Origin: Dawidia soli
Lineage (GTDB): Bacteria; Bacteroidota; Bacteroidia; Cytophagales; Cyclobacteriaceae
DNA length: 64,000 bases
Assembly: GCF_018598185.1 (NCBI RefSeq)
Contig: NZ_JAHESC010000033.1
Location: forward strand, 24,878-88,877
Reading direction: 5' to 3'
Within the stretch, counting starts at the first letter, position 1. Every line of letters begins with the position of its first letter. A program made the translations under genes and the position numbers. Positions 17,102 through 25,709 of this stretch are shown in pieces. Below the pieces are notes generated by a model. That model was not told the DNA's origin, did no database searches, and saw nothing but the letters and a program-made list of their open reading frames with translations.

Positions 17102-17430
17102 AACACGTAAATGTTCTCCCCGCAGTGACCGGAAAATTGTATTTCAAGATATAAAAAAGGGATTTTTTGAGCAAAAGAACGTTTGCAGGCAGATCGTGGA
17201 ACGGCCCCTTTCAGGGCCGTTATTTTCCCGCCGGATTCGATCCATGGTTTATTCACGGCTATCGGGACCGATCCCAATGGCACCTTTTCGTAAAAATTCA
17301 GATAGAAAAATGCCATTAATAGCAGTGTTAATAACGGCATTAATAGGGGGCATCTACCTTGTTTCACCGAAAGCGATGGAAGTCGTTTTTCAAACGAACG
17401 TCCTAATTCCTTAAACAACCCCTAACCCTA
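17102..17430. promoter_or_regulatory. Divergent regulatory region between SARP-like regulator and susC
   Basis: The 329-bp gap holds a hairpin AACGGCCC (17200-17207)/GGGCCGTT (17214-17221) followed by ATTTT. It also holds three direct repeats of RTTAATAR at 17315, 17327 and 17339. A -7-like box TACCTTGT (17355-17362) begins 8 bp after the last repeat. No gene is visible in it. Confidence 0.6.
17315..17346 (+). repeat. Three 8-bp direct repeats at exact 12-bp spacing
   Basis: ATTAATAG (17315-17322), GTTAATAA (17327-17334) and ATTAATAG (17339-17346) recur every 12 bp, separated by 4 bp. SARP and OmpR-like regulators bind tandem direct repeats near the promoter, so these are candidate sites for the divergently encoded regulator. 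The assignment is by inference. Confidence 0.55.
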
Positions 17431-20400
17431 ATGCTTATGAGTAAAAAATACTTGTTTGTGCTCTTCTTCCTTGGATCTGCCGATTGGGTTGGCGCCCAAA
17501 CCGTCAGTGCCCGGCGGGTGTTTTCAGAAGACAGTGCGCCGCCGCCACAAACATCTTTAGCGGTGCAAATGCGCGCCGGAGCACCCGGTACCGTGCCGAC
17601 GATCGTAACCGTGTCAGGCACGGTCAGCGATGAGTCTGGCGTGACGATGCCTGGCGTGAACGTCATTGAGAAAGGCACGACCAATGGCACCACGACCGAT
17701 ACCGCGGGGAAGTATACGCTAACGGTAGAAGGTCCCTCGTCAGTGCTGGTGTTTTCCTTCATCGGCTATCAAACGCAGGAGATAGCCGTCCAGGCCCAGA
17801 CGTCGATCGCTGTGACATTGGCCAGTGATGTGGCCACGTTGAACGAAGTCGTGGTAGTGGGGTACGGTGAGCAGAAGAAGGTAAGCCTGACGGGCGCGGT
17901 AGCCTCCGTGCGAAGTGAAGAGCTCATGACCACCCGGCACCAGAACGTTCAGAATATGATGACGGGAAAGGTGCCAGGGGTACGCGTGGTGCAGCGCACA
18001 TCCGAGCCCGGCAACTTCGACACGCAGTTCGACATTCGTGGCTTCGGTGCGCCTCTTATTATTATAGACGGCGTACCCCGTGACAACATCGCCCGTATCG
18101 ATCCCAGTGAGATTGAAAGTATCTCCGTTCTGAAAGATGCTTCGGCGGCGATATATGGTGTACGAGCGGCCAACGGCGTGGTGCTGATCACCACCAAGAC
18201 CGGTCAGCCCGGACGCGCCAGGATTGAATACTCGGGCTACTACGGCATGCAAAACGTTATCGGTTTGCCCAGGCCGGTAGACGTCATAGACCGGTATACC
18301 CTGGCAAATGAAAAGAGCATGCACACTGTAAATGGACCGGTGCTTCGCTATACCGACGACGACTTTGCGCCGTTCCGGGACGGCTCGCGCCAGGGCACGG
18401 ATTGGTATGACGATGTTATGCGAAACACGGCGCCGCAATATCAGCACAACCTGACGGTCAGTGGCGCATCGGAAGACAAACGGGTCGACTACTTCATAAA
18501 CCTGGGGTATATGAATCAACAAGGTTACTACCGCAGCGACGACCTCAACTACGACCGGTATAACGTGCGGGCTAACATCGGCGCGCAGATCACGCAGCGC
18601 ATCAAGGCGTCTATGAAGATCAGTGGGATCGTAGAGCAAAAGAACAGCCCGTACGCCAATCAACCCCAGGATATCTATGGTGCCTTGTGGCGCGCGCAAC
18701 CCAATGAGCAGTATTACGCCAACGACAATTCTGCCTATTTATTCAAGACCCTGTTCCTTCACCCCGGCGCCATCACCGACGCCGGCATCTCGGGGTATCG
18801 CCGCGACGATAACCGTTGGGTGCAGAGTCAGTTCCAGCTGGAGTACAAGGTGCCCTATATCGAGGGCCTGCTGGCGAAAGGTATGTTCAGCTACGATATG
18901 CGTTTCAACGAGAACCGGCAATACCGTAAAACCTATACGAGCTATGCGTACGACCCGGTAACGGAAGTTTACATTCCGAACCTTCAAAACGCTCCTGGAA
19001 ATTTCACCCGTAACTATTACAGCCTGCCTTCGTCGCTGATGCAGCTGTCGCTGAATTATGGAAGAACGCTTTTCTCGCATCACAACATCAACCTGCTGGT
19101 GCTCTATGAGGAAAGCACGCGCAAAGCGGACAACTTCTTTGCATCACGTGAGCTGGGGCTGCCGATGGATTACCTTTTTGCCGGCAAAGCGCAGAATCAG
19201 ATCGGTAACAGCAACATCAACGATATCTGGGAGACCGCCAACAAAGGTCTTGTAGGAAGATTAAATTATGACTTCAAGGGAAAGTACATGGTGGATTTTG
19301 CCTTCCGCTATGACGGCTCTTCCAAATTCCCTCCCGGAAAACAGTGGGGTTTCTTCCCGGCCGTATTTGCCGGCTGGCGCATTTCGGAAGAAGACTTTTT
19401 TCATTTCGATTTCGTAGACAACCTCAAGGTTCGGGGTTCGTGGGGTGAAATGGGCGACGATGGCGCATCCAGCTATCAGTTTATCTCGGGGTACGACTAT
19501 CCGTACAACGGCAGTAACCAGGGCCTGCCCGGAGGGCATGTATTAGGCGGCACGTTTGTCAACTCGTTGGGTTTTCGTAACTCACCGAATCCGAACATTA
19601 CCTGGTATACGGTGCAAACCGCGAACATCGGGTTGGATGCCGACTTCCTGGGCGGAAAGATCGGATTTCAATTCGACGTCTTCCGTCGGAACCGCGCGGG
19701 GCTGCTCGCCAACCGCCTGGTCAGCGTGCCCGGCTCGTTCGGCGCGACCATGCCGCAGGAGAACCTGAACAGCGATCAGACAAAAGGCCTGGAGCTTGGG
19801 CTGACACACCGCGGCCGCGCGGGGCAGGTATCGTACACCGTGACGGGCAACGTCTCGTATACCCGTACGAAGAACCGCTATATAGAGCGGGCACGCGCCG
19901 GTAATTCTTACGACAACTGGCGAAACAATACCAACGGCCGCTACAACGACGTGTGGTTCGGCTGGGGTGATGCCGGCCAGTTCACATCGTACGAAGAGAT
20001 CGCCCACTATGGCGTCTATACCAGCCGGAACACGCTGCCCGGCGACTACCGCTACGAAGACTGGAACGGCGACGGTGTGATAGACGACGGAGACCGGCAT
20101 CCTATTGCCACAACGCTCAACCCCGCCAGCAACGACGTGACCGGCGGCAACGCAAAAAAGAACAACCCGTTGCTCAACTTCGGGTTGACGCTTTCGGCAG
20201 CGTATAAAGGCATAGACCTTACGGTGCTGTTCCAGGGATCGGCCCTGTCTTATGTCGCCAATAAAGAAATGATGATCGAGCCGCTGGCCTTCGACGGAAA
20301 CGCGCTGGAACAGTTTATGGATCGCTGGCGTCCGGAAGATCCGAAAGCCGATCCCTATAATCCCGCCACCAAATGGATTCCAGGGTACTACGCCTACACC

Positions 20401-20664
20401 GGTACAAACATTGATGAGAACTCCGAACGCAACATCCAGAACACGGCCTATCTGCGCGTAAAGACGCTGGAGATCGGGTATACCGTTCCCCGGAAGATCA
20501 CCGCGCGGGCCGGCGTTCACAACCTGCGCCTGTTCTTTAACGGCTATAACCTCCATACCTGGACAAAAGCGAGAATAATCGATCCGGAACATCCTTCGGA
20601 GCTGTTCGGCTATATCTATCCGCTGAGCAGCACCACCAACGTTGGATTAACCGCAACCTTTTAA
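17431..20664 (+). CDS. SusC-like TonB-dependent outer-membrane transporter (locus 1)
   Basis: The 1077-residue protein imports oligosaccharides through the outer membrane with its SusD partner, driven by TonB. After a signal peptide there is a carboxypeptidase-regulatory-like domain (about 57-135, with SGTVSDESGVTMPGVNV and SFIGYQTQEI). The TonB-box/plug start follows (EVVVVGYGEQKK), then the plug (to about 270) and a 22-strand barrel ending in an aromatic residue (GLTATF). ATG codons at 17431 and 17437 are both possible. The SusD gene follows after 5 bp. Confidence 0.96.
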   Translation: MLMSKKYLFVLFFLGSADWVGAQTVSARRVFSEDSAPPPQTSLAVQMRAGAPGTVPTIVTVSGTVSDESGVTMPGVNVIEKGTTNGTTTDTAGKYTLTVEGPSSVLVFSFIGYQTQEIAVQAQTSIAVTLASDVATLNEVVVVGYGEQKKVSLTGAVASVRSEELMTTRHQNVQNMMTGKVPGVRVVQRTSEPGNFDTQFDIRGFGAPLIIIDGVPRDNIARIDPSEIESISVLKDASAAIYGVRAANGVVLITTKTGQPGRARIEYSGYYGMQNVIGLPRPVDVIDRYTLANEKSMHTVNGPVLRYTDDDFAPFRDGSRQGTDWYDDVMRNTAPQYQHNLTVSGASEDKRVDYFINLGYMNQQGYYRSDDLNYDRYNVRANIGAQITQRIKASMKISGIVEQKNSPYANQPQDIYGALWRAQPNEQYYANDNSAYLFKTLFLHPGAITDAGISGYRRDDNRWVQSQFQLEYKVPYIEGLLAKGMFSYDMRFNENRQYRKTYTSYAYDPVTEVYIPNLQNAPGNFTRNYYSLPSSLMQLSLNYGRTLFSHHNINLLVLYEESTRKADNFFASRELGLPMDYLFAGKAQNQIGNSNINDIWETANKGLVGRLNYDFKGKYMVDFAFRYDGSSKFPPGKQWGFFPAVFAGWRISEEDFFHFDFVDNLKVRGSWGEMGDDGASSYQFISGYDYPYNGSNQGLPGGHVLGGTFVNSLGFRNSPNPNITWYTVQTANIGLDADFLGGKIGFQFDVFRRNRAGLLANRLVSVPGSFGATMPQENLNSDQTKGLELGLTHRGRAGQVSYTVTGNVSYTRTKNRYIERARAGNSYDNWRNNTNGRYNDVWFGWGDAGQFTSYEEIAHYGVYTSRNTLPGDYRYEDWNGDGVIDDGDRHPIATTLNPASNDVTGGNAKKNNPLLNFGLTLSAAYKGIDLTVLFQGSALSYVANKEMMIEPLAFDGNALEQFMDRWRPEDPKADPYNPATKWIPGYYAYTGTNIDENSERNIQNTAYLRVKTLEIGYTVPRKITARAGVHNLRLFFNGYNLHTWTKARIIDPEHPSELFGYIYPLSSTTNVGLTATF

Positions 20665-20669
20665 CGAAA

Positions 20670-22706
20670 ATGCCGATGAAAACAATACGCTTTAACCGAA
20701 TATCGACCTTGATCCTCGTGGTGCTGATGTCGGCTTGTAATACGCTCGACATAGCGCCCATGAACGTAGTACAAGACGATGCCGCCTTTACCGACTCCGG
20801 CATGCAAGCATATATGGCAGCCCTGTATTCGCGTCTGCCGATCGAGGATTTTAAATATAGTGCAACGGAGAACGACGGATTTAACACCTGGAACGCTATC
20901 TGGGTGCCGATGCTCAACACGGGCGAGAATGCAAACCGGAACACCGGTGGGTTTCAGAACCCGGCGCGGGAGTACTGGAAGAACGGCTACCTCGTGATTC
21001 GAAACGCCAACTACCTGATCGAAACGTTGCCTGCCTACGGCGGTTCGCTTACCGAAGATAAGATCAAGCGCTGGAGCGCAGAGGCAAAGTTTGTGCGTGC
21101 CTATACCTATTTTGCCCTGGCGAAACGCTACGGCGGGGTGCCCATCACCACCGCGGCGCAAAGCCTGAGCGGCGCCGATGTGACCGGGCTTCAGATTCCC
21201 CGCAGCAGCGAAAAAGAAATAGTTGACCTGATCCTGAGCGACCTGGATGCCGTCATTGCCGGCATGCCGGAGACCAGCGAGCAGTCCGGCCGCGTGAACC
21301 GCAATATTGCCTATGCGTTCAAGGCGCGCGTAGCCTTGCATGCCGCCTCCATTGCGCGGTACGGTAGCCAAAACGTTGTAGAAGGGGTAATGCTCAACGG
21401 TATACCGGCCGACCAGGCCAACGTGTATTTCACCCAGGCTTACCAGGCGGCCCGCGCCATCGAAGGCAAGTACTCCCTGTATATGAAGACGTGGTCGGCC
21501 ACCGACAAGATCGCTGCCGCCGACAACTATGCCGCGTTGTTTCTCGATCCCACCAGCCCCGAGACGATCTTTGCGAAAGGCTATTCGTACGATCAGTCCG
21601 TTCATAGCTTCGATGCGATCTATGCACCGCCGCACATGACCACGACCTATGGCGACCGGTTTAACCCGACGCTGGACTATGTGGAGCTTTTCGACGGTCT
21701 TCCCAAAAACGAGAAGGGTCAGCTTAAAACCACAAACGATGATGGAACATACATCGTGTATGATTCACCGGACGAGGTATTTGAGAACTGCGAGCCACGG
21801 TTGCGGGGAACGGTGCTACTACCCGGTATGAGCATTAAGGGCATGAATGTGGACCTGCGCCGGGGTACGCTGATCGATGCCGTTGACCCCGCCACGCCCA
21901 TCCAGAAGTTCGTGCCCGAAGGGCAGACGGCAGGCTATAACGCCAATGCCTTTTATAATGCCAATGTAAAACAGTCCGGCGGCATCTTCAACCAGGTGCC
22001 CTATGTAACGACCGGTGGCGTCAGCATCAACCCTACGGGAATGGACGGGCCTACTTCAGCCAATACCGCTACAGTTACCGGCTTCCACGGGCGCAAGTGG
22101 CTCATGCCTGCATTGCCGGCAGCGGAAACGCGCCTGCACGCATCATCACAAACGTGGATCGATATGCGCTACGCAGAGGTGCTGCTTATTCGCGCGGAAG
22201 CCGGCCTGGAGCTCTTTCAGAACGGCGTGACGGAGCTGGGCGGCGTAAATCTGCAGGCAGACGCGTTCGAGTGTATCAATAAGATCCGCGCGCGGGCCGG
22301 TGCCGACCTGCTCGCCACGCCCGACGATCTTTCGGCAGCGGCACCCATTGGTGTCGATCAGGGCGTGGGAGGATATGTACTGGCACCTACGCGTGGCCTG
22401 CAGATCATTCGGATCGAGCGTCGTAAAGAGCTGGCCTTTGAGCATAAGCTCTGGTGGGACATGCTGCGATGGCGTACGGCAGACCGCGAGGTGAATGCCC
22501 GGCGGTGGCGTAAGTTCAACCCCTTCCTGTTTTCAAAGGGTGCGGTCGTCGTGGCGCCCGACAAGGTGGAAGGCAAGTGGATCGTCGATTGCCGCTTCGA
22601 CGAGCGCGGTTCGACCTTTACCGTCACCACGCAACGCTATTACGAGCCGATTCCCAACGGCGAGATCAACGCAAACCCCAGGTTGAAACAGAATCCGCAA
22701 TACTAA
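20670..22706 (+). CDS. SusD/RagB-family glycan-binding lipoprotein (locus 1)
   Basis: The 678-residue protein has a lipoprotein signal (VVLMSACNTLDI) and the SusD helical TPR scaffold. Typical C-terminal SusD wording is present: YAEVLLIRAEAGLELF, and near residue 590 IERRKELAFEHKLWWDMLRWR. It caps the SusC transporter at the cell surface and binds the glycan. It is longer than typical SusD (about 500-550), with extra loops around residues 330-470. Confidence 0.95.
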   Translation: MPMKTIRFNRISTLILVVLMSACNTLDIAPMNVVQDDAAFTDSGMQAYMAALYSRLPIEDFKYSATENDGFNTWNAIWVPMLNTGENANRNTGGFQNPAREYWKNGYLVIRNANYLIETLPAYGGSLTEDKIKRWSAEAKFVRAYTYFALAKRYGGVPITTAAQSLSGADVTGLQIPRSSEKEIVDLILSDLDAVIAGMPETSEQSGRVNRNIAYAFKARVALHAASIARYGSQNVVEGVMLNGIPADQANVYFTQAYQAARAIEGKYSLYMKTWSATDKIAAADNYAALFLDPTSPETIFAKGYSYDQSVHSFDAIYAPPHMTTTYGDRFNPTLDYVELFDGLPKNEKGQLKTTNDDGTYIVYDSPDEVFENCEPRLRGTVLLPGMSIKGMNVDLRRGTLIDAVDPATPIQKFVPEGQTAGYNANAFYNANVKQSGGIFNQVPYVTTGGVSINPTGMDGPTSANTATVTGFHGRKWLMPALPAAETRLHASSQTWIDMRYAEVLLIRAEAGLELFQNGVTELGGVNLQADAFECINKIRARAGADLLATPDDLSAAAPIGVDQGVGGYVLAPTRGLQIIRIERRKELAFEHKLWWDMLRWRTADREVNARRWRKFNPFLFSKGAVVVAPDKVEGKWIVDCRFDERGSTFTVTTQRYYEPIPNGEINANPRLKQNPQY

Positions 22707-22719
22707 TTATCGGAGACCT

Positions 22720-23433
22720 ATGAAATACATATTCTATTATATGATCGCCATCGTGACGCTGGCGAGCTGCCATGATACAGATAACTACGTGGAGCCGAAC
22801 GCGACCATTCAAGGCCGTATCCTGGATCAGGACGGAAACCCGCTGCAGCTCGAGCAAGGCGCGTCGAGCATGCGGATTCGCATGCAGGAACTGAGCTGGA
22901 GTGAAACAGCCGTGCCTACGTTCCTGAACGTAAAGGTCGACGGAACCTATTCGAACAACAAGATCTTCGCGGGCCACTATCGCATGCAACCTGTGGACGG
23001 TCCCTTTTATCCGCTTGCCGACGATGCCGCGAAAATGGCAGACATCGTCGGGGTAACGGATCTCGATTTTTCGGTTGTTCCCTATCTCAATGTCGCCTGG
23101 GTAACGCCTCCTACGGTCACGGCAGACAAAAAAGTAACGGCAACATTCCGGTTCACCCGCAATGCAGCACCGGGCGGAGTAATACAACCGAATGTGCTGG
23201 ACTACCAGCTGTTCATTTCCACGACGAAGTATGTTGGCAACAACAACTTCGATGCGACGGTGGTGAGTGCCGTCGTACCGGTAACCAATGACAAGGAGAG
23301 CACGGACATTACCATTATGTCCGCGCAGCCAATGAAGTACGCCACCACATTCTTTGTACGGGTGGGAGTTCGCGTGAACGACAGCTTCAAGAAGTACAAC
23401 TACACCGATGTTCGGACGGTAGCGGTGCCATAG
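22720..23433 (+). CDS. DUF3823-like surface lipoprotein
   Basis: The 237-residue lipoprotein (ASC at about residues 16-18) follows SusD by 13 bp. It has two beta-sandwich-like parts, the first a carboxypeptidase-regulatory-like fold (ATIQGRILDQDGNPL). It matches what I know of DUF3823 proteins, which are common third genes in SusCD operons and probably bind glycan at the surface. A strong terminator follows. Confidence 0.8.
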   Translation: MKYIFYYMIAIVTLASCHDTDNYVEPNATIQGRILDQDGNPLQLEQGASSMRIRMQELSWSETAVPTFLNVKVDGTYSNNKIFAGHYRMQPVDGPFYPLADDAAKMADIVGVTDLDFSVVPYLNVAWVTPPTVTADKKVTATFRFTRNAAPGGVIQPNVLDYQLFISTTKYVGNNNFDATVVSAVVPVTNDKESTDITIMSAQPMKYATTFFVRVGVRVNDSFKKYNYTDVRTVAVP

Positions 23434-23448
23434 GTCACCGCCGGTAAG

Positions 23449-23520
23449 AAGAGGAGATCTGATTGGGGATCCTGATCCGGGGCCTGTGTAGCGTATGGCC
23501 CCGGACTCCTCTTATTTTTT
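23449..23520 (+). terminator. Compound terminator after the SusCD-DUF3823 operon
   Basis: An inner stem CCGGGGCC (23477-23484)/GGCCCCGG (23497-23504) is enclosed by AAGAGGAG (23449-23456)/CTCCTCTT (23506-23513) and followed by ATTTTTT. It separates the transporter genes from the downstream hydrolase gene. Confidence 0.85.
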
Positions 23521-23696
23521 CATCGACGATAACAGGAGTTGATGGACGTTTTCAGAAGACCCTGCTATTCTTCTGCGACCGTTAAGTCTTTATTAAGCCG
23601 ATAATAAGCGCCCCGCCTTACCTTTTCATACGTAACGTTTCTGCCTTGGACTGCAGTCCGTTTTTAGGAATCATTTTTAACTAAAATCAAACAATC

Positions 23697-25268
23697 ATGA
23701 AAAAGCGAAAGTACACCTATGCTAAACTCTCTCTTGTTCTTTTGGCTAGCATTTTTGCAGCATGTTCCGATCACGGGGTGCTCGAGGGAGACCGTGATAA
23801 AGTGTTGGATCGGGAACCGAAAAGTGGGGAGGCGATCACGCCGCTGGCGTCGCCGGTGGGCGATGTTGTTGGAAAGCTGGTGGTCGGCTATCAGGGATGG
23901 TTTGCCTGCGCGGGTGATGGATCTGCATACAATACCTGGGTGCATTGGGGTGGTGGTGCGCAAGGCCCGCGCCCCGGTAATCAAACCTTCGATCTGTGGC
24001 CGGATGTGCGGGAGTATACTACTACGTATCAAACCGGGTACGCCAACCTGGGCAACGGACAACCCGCGAAACTATTTTCTTCGTGGGATCCGCAGGTGGT
24101 GAACAAACACTTCGAGTGGATGCAGCAGCATGGCATCGACTGCGCGGCCATGCAACGATTTGGGAAGAGTGACGGACAGAAGGATGGTATCGCCGTCCGC
24201 GTGCGGAACGCCGCACAGACCTACGGACGAAAGTTCTTTGTCATGTATGATCTCTCAGGGTGGACCAATTTTCAAAGCGAGATCAAAACAGATTGGACGA
24301 ATGTCATTGTGGGTAATCTGAATCTGACCGGGTCCAGTGCTTATGCGATCCAGAATGGCAAGCCCGTGGTTTGCATCTGGGGTATGGGGGTTTCCGGCCG
24401 GCCGGGCAATGTCACGTCTTATACCGACGTCATCAACTGGTTCAAGGCGCAGGGGTGTTTTGTTATTATCGGCGTGCCGCGTGACTGGAGGAATCAGACG
24501 GTCAATCTTCCGGCGTTCGAGGCGGCGAATATGATCACACCCTGGGCCGTAGGAACGTTCAACAGCCTGGCCGGCGCCGATAGCTATGTGCCGGTCATGC
24601 AAGCGGACCTGGCGTACTGCAACGCCCGCAACATCGATTACATGCCGGTGATATGGCCGGGCTTCTCGTGGGCTAACTGGAACGGCGGCGCACAGAATCA
24701 GATTCCGCGTCTGCACGGTGATTTTATGTGGCGCCAGTTTTATAATGTAAAGAACGCCGGGATGACAACCAGCTACGTAGCCATGTTTGACGAATATGAC
24801 GAAGGCACGGCCATAGCCAAGGCCGCCGAAAACAGCAGTATGCGTCCGACGAACCAGTGGTTCCTGAGCCTCGACGCGGATGGCGTTGCCGTGTCGTCGG
24901 ATTTTTACCTGCGGCTTACGCGGGATGGTGCGCAGATGTTAAAGGGACAGATCGGCCTTACGCCAAACCACCCGACGCCTCATACTACTACCGGTGGGGC
25001 AGGGGTTGTTTTCTATCAACATATAGACTACGGTGGCGCAGCCAGTCAGGCGTTGCCGGTCGGTAACTATACCCTGGCACAGCTGGCGGCACTCGGCGTG
25101 GTAAACGACTGGGCGTCGTCTGTGCGTGTGCCTGCGGGCAGGACGCTTATTATGTATTCCGACGATAACTTCAGCGGAACGTCGTGGACCCGGACGGCGG
25201 ATACTCCCAACTTTACAACGCTTTCGCCGAATGCGAATGATATGGTTTCTTCCGTGAGGGTGCAATAA
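23697..25268 (+). CDS. GH99/GH71-like glycoside hydrolase lipoprotein with beta/gamma-crystallin domain
   Basis: The 523-residue lipoprotein (Cys23 in IFAAC) begins with a TIM-barrel-like domain resembling GH99/GH71-like enzymes (GKLVVGYQGWFACAGDGS; later PVIWPGFSWANWNGG). The segment MFDEYDEGTA (from residue 363) has two glutamates (366 and 369) where GH99 endo-mannosidases carry catalytic acids in a similar EW-x-EGT context. From about residue 433 a beta/gamma-crystallin-like domain follows (VVFYQHIDYGGAASQALPVG, then MYSDDNFSGTSW). It probably attacks a mannan-like or related alpha-linked glycan at the cell surface. The exact family and substrate are not certain. Confidence 0.82.
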   Translation: MKKRKYTYAKLSLVLLASIFAACSDHGVLEGDRDKVLDREPKSGEAITPLASPVGDVVGKLVVGYQGWFACAGDGSAYNTWVHWGGGAQGPRPGNQTFDLWPDVREYTTTYQTGYANLGNGQPAKLFSSWDPQVVNKHFEWMQQHGIDCAAMQRFGKSDGQKDGIAVRVRNAAQTYGRKFFVMYDLSGWTNFQSEIKTDWTNVIVGNLNLTGSSAYAIQNGKPVVCIWGMGVSGRPGNVTSYTDVINWFKAQGCFVIIGVPRDWRNQTVNLPAFEAANMITPWAVGTFNSLAGADSYVPVMQADLAYCNARNIDYMPVIWPGFSWANWNGGAQNQIPRLHGDFMWRQFYNVKNAGMTTSYVAMFDEYDEGTAIAKAAENSSMRPTNQWFLSLDADGVAVSSDFYLRLTRDGAQMLKGQIGLTPNHPTPHTTTGGAGVVFYQHIDYGGAASQALPVGNYTLAQLAALGVVNDWASSVRVPAGRTLIMYSDDNFSGTSWTRTADTPNFTTLSPNANDMVSSVRVQ

Positions 25269-25272
25269 AAAC

Positions 25273-25300
25273 GAAAGGGTGGATGTTTTCATCCACCCCT
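25273..25300. terminator. Bidirectional terminator between GH gene and RNA array
   Basis: GGGTGGATG (25277-25285), loop TTTT and CATCCACCC (25290-25298) form a perfect 9-bp stem. Read on the minus strand it is followed by TTTCGTTTTTATT, which makes a good end for the small-RNA array. On the plus strand it lies just after the hydrolase stop. Confidence 0.85.
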
Positions 25301-25314
25301 TCTATAATAAAATA

Positions 25315-25460
25315 AACAGGGCAAAAGGCGAAAGCGTACGTTTAGGCGCTCTATCCACTGAGCTATCTTGTGATGAATACTGTTAGGGTCACAAGAGCGG
25401 GACTCGAACCCGCGACCTCCCGGTTAACAGCCGAAGTAACGCTATTCTACGGCACCTGTT
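25315..25460 (-). ncRNA. Y RNA-like unit D with permuted tRNA-Asn-like domain
   Basis: The 146-nt unit is closed by AACAGG/CCTGTT (25455-25460 with 25315-25320). The shared element TGCCGTAG follows, then a second helix (AGCGT 25439-25443 with ACGCT 25333-25337) and the conserved TTACTTCG. Inside is a tRNA in permuted order. First comes an anticodon-like loop CTGTTAA (25424-25430), then a 5-nt variable region and T-arm GCGGG-TTCGAGT-CCCGC (25397-25413). Acceptor 3' strand TCTTGTG (25390-25396) and a 17-nt loop follow, then acceptor 5' strand CACAAGA (25366-25372) and the D-arm with GCTC/GAGC and a GG-containing loop (25348-25365). The acceptor strands pair perfectly over 7 bp. Confidence 0.75.
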
Positions 25461-25478
25461 GTTTCTTTACTATCTAAA

Positions 25479-25614
25479 AAACCGAGCAACAACCCGGCAA
25501 GCGACTTTTATTTAATGCTCTAACCTGGCTGAGCTACCGCAGTTTGCGCCGCAGGAGGGATTTGAACCCCCGTCCCTTAAGTCCCGAAGTAACGCTTGCC
25601 TACGGCATCGGTTT
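25479..25614 (-). ncRNA. Y RNA-like unit C with permuted tRNA-like domain
   Basis: The 136-nt unit is closed by AAACCGA/TCGGTTT (25608-25614 with 25479-25485). It has the shared TGCCGTAG element, a perfect 8-bp second helix (GGCAAGCG 25593-25600 with CGCTTGCC 25496-25503) and TTACTTCG. The interior again runs T-arm first (GGGGG-TTCAAAT-CCCTC, 25555-25571). A connecting segment then leads to a canonical D-arm region (GCGGTAGCTCAG..., 25516-25540). The two acceptor strands are both CTGCGG (25549-25554 and 25537-25542), which pair with each other using two G-U pairs. TTAA segments either side could form the anticodon-stem base. Confidence 0.72.
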
Positions 25615-25626
25615 AAGTTTTTTAAA

Positions 25627-25699
25627 ACAGAGGGCAACAGATCAACAGGGCTTATGTTCAATTAAAAGTCGAAGTAACCCTGCAGTACGGCACCTCTGT
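25627..25699 (-). ncRNA. Y RNA-like unit B, minimal (no tRNA-like domain)
   Basis: This 73-nt unit keeps the frame of the others but lacks the T-arm and D-arm. The terminal helix is ACAGAGG/CCTCTGT (25693-25699 with 25627-25633). The shared element reads TGCCGTAC, the second helix is CAGGG (25678-25682)/CCCTG (25646-25650), and TTACTTCG is present. The 3' side ends in CTGTTGC before the closing strand, like units C and D. Confidence 0.65.
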
Positions 25700-25709
25700 A
25701 TAGTTTAGG

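Noticed and set aside
17200..17225. Terminator of a missing gene upstream of susC
   Set aside because: The hairpin lies between two divergent starts and no gene ends there; it is listed only as part of the regulatory region.
25315..25614. Group I intron or permuted intron-exon arrangement explaining the permuted tRNA halves
   Set aside because: The flanking sequence is too short (units of about 140 nt) and lacks recognisable intron core elements; the Y RNA frame explains the flanks better.
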